From NCBI GenBank assembly GCA_030831725.1, contig JAURKN010000046.1, positions 1 through 11,118 of the forward strand: a stretch of 11,118 bases of DNA, in the 5' to 3' direction. The stretch is from Ferruginibacter sp. GTDB taxonomy: Bacteria; Bacteroidota; Bacteroidia; Chitinophagales; Chitinophagaceae. The notes beneath the pieces are model-generated. The model did no database searches, was not told the DNA's origin, and was given only the letters and a program-made list of their open reading frames with translations. This document shows positions 7,208 through 11,118 of this stretch, in pieces; position 1 is the first letter of the stretch; each line of letters opens with the position of its first letter. A program made the translations under genes and the position numbers.

Positions 7208-8440
7208 TTATTTTTCGAAAAAATTCAGATCCTTCCCAAAAGTTTCTTCAACCCTCCATACGGCGAAAAAAGCAATCACCATGATGATGATGGAGGTATA
7301 AATACCTGCTTCCAGATAATCATTGTGCAACCTGAAATATTTGAACATGGGGAGTATCATAACGGCAAGCATACCACGAACCATATTTGGAATGGAAGTT
7401 GTTGCGGTAGCCCTGATATTGGTTCCAAATTGTTCGGCCGCCATGGTAACGAAGATGGCCCAGTAACCCGTACCAAAACCAAGACCGGCGCATACCCAAT
7501 ACAGCGCTTGAGGCGAACTTTCACGCAGCATGGTAAAAAACAACAGGATGAATAAAGAGGTGATCACAAAAAAAAGATATAAGGCAGTTTTTCTGCTTTT
7601 AAAATACTGACTTACAAATCCGATGAGAATGTCGCCGATGGAAATGGCAACATAGGCATACATAATGGCTTTGCCTGGATCGATTTCTCCTTTGATCTGC
7701 AAGGCTTCTCCGAATTCTTTTGAAAAAGTCACCAATATGCCGATACAAAGCCAGGTGGGAAGTCCGATCATGATGGTCAGAAAATATCTTTTGAAACGCG
7801 CCCAGCTGTTGAACAACATGAAAAAATTGCCCTTGGATGGCGCCTGATTTTTCATCTTGTGGTACAATTCAGATTCAAGAACAGATATGCGAAGCATCAA
7901 CAAAACCAATCCCATTCCTCCGCCGATGAAACAACAAGTACGCCAATGGAAAGTCTCTTTGAAGACAAATGCAAGCACTGCTCCGCTTAGTCCTATACCT
8001 GCCACTAAAGACGTGGCAATTCCTCTTTTTTCTTTCGCGGTCAATTCAGCGACGAGGGTGATACCCGCTCCCAACTCACCTGCCAAGCCGATTCCGGCGA
8101 TGAATCGTATCCATTTATACTGATCGACAGTTTGTACAAAACCATTGGCGATATTGGCTAAAGAGTAGAGTAATATGGAACCCATCAGCACACTCAATCT
8201 TCCTTTCTTATCTCCCATGACGCCCCATATGATACCTCCGATGAGCAAGCCGCTCATCTGCCAGGTAAGAATATCTTCCCCATAAGTTTTTATCATTTCA
8301 GCATCAACTCCCATATCTTTCAAACTTGGCACACGGATGATGCTGAACAACAAAAGGTCATAGATATCGACAAAATAGCCCAAAGCAGCAACCAGGACTG
8401 CCGTAGAAAACAGCGTTTCTTTTTTGAGCTTATTTTTCAT
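7208..8440 (-). CDS. Major facilitator superfamily (MFS) transporter, substrate unknown
   Basis: This 410-residue inner-membrane carrier should have about 12 hydrophobic segments in two halves. MFS motif A is clear between TM2 and TM3 as GVMGDKKGRLSVL (about 73-85, D77 and R81 in place). The TM4-TM5 region has RFIAGIGLAGELGAG followed by AELTAKEKRGIATS, an arrangement seen in sugar/organic-acid:proton symporters of the metabolite symporter type. TM1 carries two aspartates (GYFVDIYDLLLF). None of this fixes the substrate. The ATG at 8440 is preferred, although a GTG directly before it (8443) is also in frame. The start overlaps the end of the upstream dedA-type gene by 11 bp, which suggests translational coupling in one transcript. 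The final stop is 4 bp from the Nramp stop on the other strand, and I see no hairpin terminator there. Confidence 0.9.
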   Translation of the reverse strand: MKNKLKKETLFSTAVLVAALGYFVDIYDLLLFSIIRVPSLKDMGVDAEMIKTYGEDILTWQMSGLLIGGIIWGVMGDKKGRLSVLMGSILLYSLANIANGFVQTVDQYKWIRFIAGIGLAGELGAGITLVAELTAKEKRGIATSLVAGIGLSGAVLAFVFKETFHWRTCCFIGGGMGLVLLMLRISVLESELYHKMKNQAPSKGNFFMLFNSWARFKRYFLTIMIGLPTWLCIGILVTFSKEFGEALQIKGEIDPGKAIMYAYVAISIGDILIGFVSQYFKSRKTALYLFFVITSLFILLFFTMLRESSPQALYWVCAGLGFGTGYWAIFVTMAAEQFGTNIRATATTSIPNMVRGMLAVMILPMFKYFRLHNDYLEAGIYTSIIIMVIAFFAVWRVEETFGKDLNFFEK

Positions 8441-9116
8441 CACTATGCTGTTTTTTCTTTCCGAAAATGATTTTGATTAAAACAGGGGCTGTGGTTACCA
8501 AAACGATACCGATCACAATCACTTCCAGGTGTTTTTTCAAATCGAAACCGAATTGGTTTAAGATGATTTGTTGAAGATAGTGACCACCAATGAGCATGGA
8601 ATACACCCATAGCAAGCTTCCTACAATGTTGAAGAAAATGAATTTCTTTTTGTCCATCTGCACAATACCAGCAACAATGGGCGCAAATGTTCTCACAATG
8701 GGCAAGAAGCGAGCCATGATGATGGCGCTACCTCCATGCAATTCGTAAAAATCTTTCGCCTGATACAGGTATTTTTTCCGAAAAAGAAAACTGTCTTTTC
8801 GCTCGAAAAGAAATGGACCACTTTTTCTTCCAAACCAATAGCCAACCTGGTTTCCTACGATGCCGGCAAATGCGATGATTGCTCCAAGAAGTAACAGATC
8901 GATGATGGGAACAGTAGTTGAGAACCCAAATGCGCCATCAAATAGATCTGAGCTGTAAATCCCGGCAACGAAAAGCAATGAATCACCTGGCAGAAAAAAA
9001 CCGGCGAATAATCCCGTCTCCGAAAAAATCACCAGAACGATAAACCATAATCCACCATTTTCTATATACCATTGAGGCTGCAACAATTGAAGCCAGTTGA
9101 AATCTAATAAAGCCAT
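8430..9116 (-). CDS. DedA-family membrane protein (VTT/SNARE-associated domain)
   Basis: This 228-residue inner-membrane protein belongs to the DedA family, members of which have been linked to recycling of undecaprenyl phosphate and other lipid carriers and to membrane energetics. The family pattern is well kept: SETGLFAGFFLPGDSLLF (E33, P43, G44, D45), GNQVGYWFGRKSG (88-100) and ARFLPIVRTFAPIVAG (R136, P139, R142). The pairs E33/D45 and R136/R142 have the same spacing as the essential residues I recall for E. coli YqjA (E39/D51 and R130/R136), so it is probably functional. The basic, charged tail (KKKQHSDEK) is likely cytoplasmic. The gene lies 33 bp after the symporter gene and overlaps the MFS gene by 11 bp, so it is probably the middle gene of a three-gene transcript. 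Which lipid or ion it handles cannot be told from the sequence. Confidence 0.93.
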   Translation of the reverse strand: MALLDFNWLQLLQPQWYIENGGLWFIVLVIFSETGLFAGFFLPGDSLLFVAGIYSSDLFDGAFGFSTTVPIIDLLLLGAIIAFAGIVGNQVGYWFGRKSGPFLFERKDSFLFRKKYLYQAKDFYELHGGSAIIMARFLPIVRTFAPIVAGIVQMDKKKFIFFNIVGSLLWVYSMLIGGHYLQQIILNQFGFDLKKHLEVIVIGIVLVTTAPVLIKIIFGKKKQHSDEK

Positions 9117-9149
9117 TGTATTGATTTGCTTGATTTGTTAAGTTTGAAA

Positions 9150-10415
9150 TTAATGCTCCAGCGCTCCTTCCCACTTGCTCACCGCTGCCGTAGCCAACGC
9201 ATTTCCCAAAACATTGGTCATGCTCCTACCCATATCGCAGAACGTATCGATGGCCAGTACGAGTCCGATTCCTTCCGGTGGAATACCAAACATTCCTCCT
9301 GTAGCCAACACCACAACCAATGAGGCTCGAGGGACTCCGGCAATTCCCTTACTCGTGAGCATGAATACCAACAACATGGCTATTTGGGTACCAACATCAC
9401 CCGTGACCGAAGTGATATTATATGCCTGTGCGATGAACATGCTGGCAAAAGTCATATACATCATGCTGCCATCCAGATTGAAAGAATATCCCAGCGGCAA
9501 AGTGAATGAAACAATCTTATTGTTGCAACCAAATCTTTCCATCTCTTCAACCAGTTTCGGAAAAACAGCCTCACTGCTTGCCGTATTGAAAGCGATCGCC
9601 ATGGGTGATGAAAGTCTTTTCAGCAGAACTTTAAGCCTGTGCTTTAAAATCAGGTACCCAACGCCGAGCAAGACAGCCCACAACACAACCAGACCCAAAT
9701 AGAAAGAGCCGATATAGTATGCATAGGTTTTTAAAATCCCCAATCCTTTTATTGAAATCACAGCGGTCATGGCGCCGAACACTCCAAGAGGGGCGAAGTT
9801 CATGACGTATGAAACCATTTTCAAAATCACATGAGTAAGCGAATCGAGCGCTTCGATCAACTTCTCTCCTTTGTTTCCGATTGAAGTAAGTGCCACACCG
9901 AAAATCACAGAGAACACGACGAGCTGGAGGATTTCATTGGTCGCCATGGCCTCGAACAAACTTCGGGGTATCACATGTTCTACAAATTTTTCTATGGAAA
10001 ATTCTGTGGTTTTTCCAATCAGGTCTTTCGCACCTTCAGCATCCGCACCGGCGATATTCACACCAACGCCTGGCTTGGTGATGGTCACCAAAATCAAGCC
10101 CAGTGTAAGACTGATCAATGATGCGCTGATAAACCAGATCATGGCTTTTCCTCCTACCCTGCCTACTGTTTTGAGATCACCCAGTTTGGCGATTCCTACA
10201 ACCAAAGTTGAAAATACAAGAGGGGCAATGATCATCTGAACCATGCGGATAAAAATGGTTGCCAGCAGTTTGATTTTTGGAGCAAACTGTTTAATGAAAA
10301 CAGGAGAAGCATTGGTATTGATCAGATATCCCAGGAGGATTCCCAGAATCATGGCAATGATAATGTAAAGCGTAAGCTTGCTTTTTTTAGCAGGCGGATG
10401 AGAATGATCGTGCAT
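9150..10415 (-). CDS. Dicarboxylate/amino acid:cation symporter (DAACS, glutamate/aspartate or C4-dicarboxylate type)
   Basis: This 421-residue elevator-type carrier of the SDF family (GltPh, GltP, DctA) imports acidic amino acids or C4-dicarboxylates with H+ or Na+. The HP1 tip is AFNTASSEAVFP (275-286). The TM7 motif is NLDGS (313-317; usually NMDGT). The HP2 segment is TSKGIAGVPRAS. TM8 reads DMGRSMTNVLGN (394-405). By chance the TM8 numbering coincides with GltPh: D394, R397 and N401 are kept, and R397 fits a substrate with a side-chain carboxylate. The GltPh sodium ligand D405 is Asn here, as I recall in several proton-coupled relatives. I chose the ATG at 10415 (MHDHSHPPAKK, a short His-rich cytoplasmic start). 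The in-frame TTG at 10436 falls inside the probable -7 promoter element. It is the first gene of a likely transcript with dedA and MFS genes, and divergent from an APC permease. The exact substrate is uncertain, so no symbol is assigned. Confidence 0.93.
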   Translation of the reverse strand: MHDHSHPPAKKSKLTLYIIIAMILGILLGYLINTNASPVFIKQFAPKIKLLATIFIRMVQMIIAPLVFSTLVVGIAKLGDLKTVGRVGGKAMIWFISASLISLTLGLILVTITKPGVGVNIAGADAEGAKDLIGKTTEFSIEKFVEHVIPRSLFEAMATNEILQLVVFSVIFGVALTSIGNKGEKLIEALDSLTHVILKMVSYVMNFAPLGVFGAMTAVISIKGLGILKTYAYYIGSFYLGLVVLWAVLLGVGYLILKHRLKVLLKRLSSPMAIAFNTASSEAVFPKLVEEMERFGCNNKIVSFTLPLGYSFNLDGSMMYMTFASMFIAQAYNITSVTGDVGTQIAMLLVFMLTSKGIAGVPRASLVVVLATGGMFGIPPEGIGLVLAIDTFCDMGRSMTNVLGNALATAAVSKWEGALEH

Positions 10416-10433
10416 GGCTGGTCGTTGAATTTG

Positions 10434-10465
10434 CAATATAATATTAAATAACTGTGTACCACAAA
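10434..10465 (-). promoter_or_regulatory. Probable Bacteroidota-type promoter of the symporter-dedA-MFS cluster
   Basis: Reading the minus strand, TTTG (10465-10462) matches the -33 element. After 20 bp it is followed by TTATATTG (10441-10434), a degenerate -7 element with two departures from TAnnTTTG. The start of transcription would fall about 10-15 bases before the ATG at 10415. The spacing is good, the -7 match only fair. Confidence 0.4.
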
Positions 10466-10550
10466 AACCGAATAAAAAGGATTAATGTTAAACGGATTCG
10501 AATTTTGCTTATTTTTCCGAACTATTCCAATTCACCAAACAGAAACAAAA

Positions 10551-11118
10551 ATGAGTTTATTCTTAAAAAAACCGCTAAAAGAGATTTTGTCTCAAGCGGC
10601 CGATTCTGAAAAAGGACTGAAAAGAACCTTAGGCGCCGGTAATCTAATTGCCCTTGGTATAGGTGCGATCATCGGAGCTGGATTATTTGTAAGAACAGCT
10701 GCGGCAGCAGGACAAGCGGCAGGCCCCGCAGTAACAATTTCTTTTATCATAGCGGCAATCGGTTGCGCTTTCGCAGGTTTGTGCTATGCTGAGTTCGCTT
10801 CGATGATTCCCATAGCCGGTAGCGCATACGCATACAGTTACGTGACAATGGGCGAACTGATCGCCTGGATCATAGGATGGGCCTTGATTATGGAGTATGC
10901 CCTCGGAGCTGCTACGGTAAGTATCGCCTGGAGCGAATACCTCAACAAATTGCTTGGCGGTCAAATCCCATATGAATGGTGCCATTCTCCGTTTGAAAGC
11001 TTCACAGATACAGCTGGAGTCACACACCATGGCTATTTGAATGCACCAGCTTTGGTAATTCTTCTTTTGATCACCATGTTGTTGATCAAAGGAACACAGG
11101 AAAGCGCATGGGTGAACG
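10551..11118 (+). CDS. APC-superfamily amino acid permease (CAT/YfnA-like), 3'-truncated by window edge
   Basis: The frame opens at ATG 10551 (MSLFLKKPLKEIL) and stays open for 189 codons to the window end. The N-terminal cytoplasmic segment LKRTLGAGNLIAL leads into TM1 with the unwound substrate-site motif GIGAIIGAGLFVRT (36-49). Next come a TM2 stretch rich in Ala/Gly (AGPAVTISFIIAAIGCAFAGLCYAE) and the conserved FASMIPIAGSAYAYSYVTMGELIAWIIGWALIMEYALG. This pattern is characteristic of cationic amino acid transporter-type APC permeases, which normally have about 450-600 residues and 12-14 TM segments, so roughly a third is visible. It is an inner-membrane amino acid importer; the substrate is not determinable here. 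The leader is A-rich without a Shine-Dalgarno sequence. TATTTTTC at 10510-10517 is one mismatch from TAnnTTTG and might be its -7 element, but no good -33 is visible. It diverges from the acidic amino acid symporter gene. Confidence 0.92.
   Translation, partial: MSLFLKKPLKEILSQAADSEKGLKRTLGAGNLIALGIGAIIGAGLFVRTAAAAGQAAGPAVTISFIIAAIGCAFAGLCYAEFASMIPIAGSAYAYSYVTMGELIAWIIGWALIMEYALGAATVSIAWSEYLNKLLGGQIPYEWCHSPFESFTDTAGVTHHGYLNAPALVILLLITMLLIKGTQESAWVN

Noticed and set aside
7211..7222. 12-bp palindrome TTTTTCGAAAAA at the end of the MFS gene as a terminator
   Set aside because: It has no loop, almost no G/C pairs and lies within coding sequence, so it cannot form a stable terminator hairpin.
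9121..9137. Direct repeat TTGATTTG x2 just upstream of the dedA-type gene as a regulatory site
   Set aside because: Two 8-bp copies in AT-rich spacer are easily due to chance, and no promoter element accompanies them.
9175..9702. 175-codon open frame on the plus strand
   Set aside because: It is antisense to the well-conserved symporter; its composition (Pro, Ser, Thr, Met) is that of a shadow frame, without family motifs.
10683..11030. 115-codon minus-strand frame near the right edge
   Set aside because: The plus strand there encodes a clear APC permease; the antisense translation is Cys-rich and has no recognisable motif.
1..11118. Search for CRISPR arrays, tRNA genes, riboswitches, insertion-sequence ends and phage or defence genes
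   Set aside because: No repeat-spacer pattern, cloverleaf, terminal inverted repeats or relevant protein families were seen; intergenic regions are short (at most about 160 bp) and explained by promoters or a terminator.

Overview
The window looks like an ordinary chromosomal stretch from a member of the Bacteroidota, possibly near Chitinophagaceae/Sphingobacteriia (inference). The signs are: promoter-like sequences of the Bacteroidota type (-7 TAnnTTTG, -33 TTTG/TTG); start codons preceded by A-rich leaders with no clear Shine-Dalgarno sequence; a single-chain glycine dehydrogenase; a short bacterial alpha-glucan phosphorylase-like protein; and a signal peptide ending in Gln of the kind common in this phylum. 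No tRNA, rRNA, CRISPR array, insertion sequence, phage gene or toxin-antitoxin pair was seen. I found no convincing undescribed multi-gene system.

Layout. Positions 1-2507 hold the C-terminal ~87% of gcvP (glycine cleavage P-protein, cut by the left edge). A clear Bacteroidota promoter then drives a small secreted, methionine-rich protein (2555-3370). A perfect 13-bp hairpin at 3398-3427 ends this gene and also the convergent phosphorylase-like gene (3454-5106, minus). A 159-bp divergent region separates the phosphorylase gene from a manganese/iron Nramp transporter carrying a C-terminal universal-stress (UspA) domain (5266-7203, plus). The Nramp gene runs tail-to-tail, with only 4 bp between, into a minus-strand cluster read in the order acidic amino acid/dicarboxylate symporter (10415-9150), DedA membrane protein (9116-8430), MFS transporter (8440-7208). 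The cluster is tightly packed (33-bp gap, then an 11-bp overlap) and is probably one transcript. Divergent from it, an APC/CAT-type amino acid permease begins at 10551 and runs off the right edge.

Function. The genes cover central metabolism (glycine breakdown, alpha-glucan handling) and membrane transport (metal ions, acidic amino acids or C4-dicarboxylates, an unknown MFS solute, amino acids). The glycine, glucan and metal genes show no pathway link to one another. The two amino-acid-type carriers sharing a divergent intergenic region could be co-regulated.

Points most worth checking: (1) the phosphorylase-like protein has threonine (T451) where glycogen phosphorylases have the lysine that binds pyridoxal phosphate, although neighbouring phosphate-binding and catalytic positions are kept; (2) the Nramp-UspA fusion keeps an intact nucleotide-binding signature and has an inverted repeat abutting its start codon; (3) two apparent TTG starts fall inside promoter -7 elements, so the true starts are the ATGs downstream.
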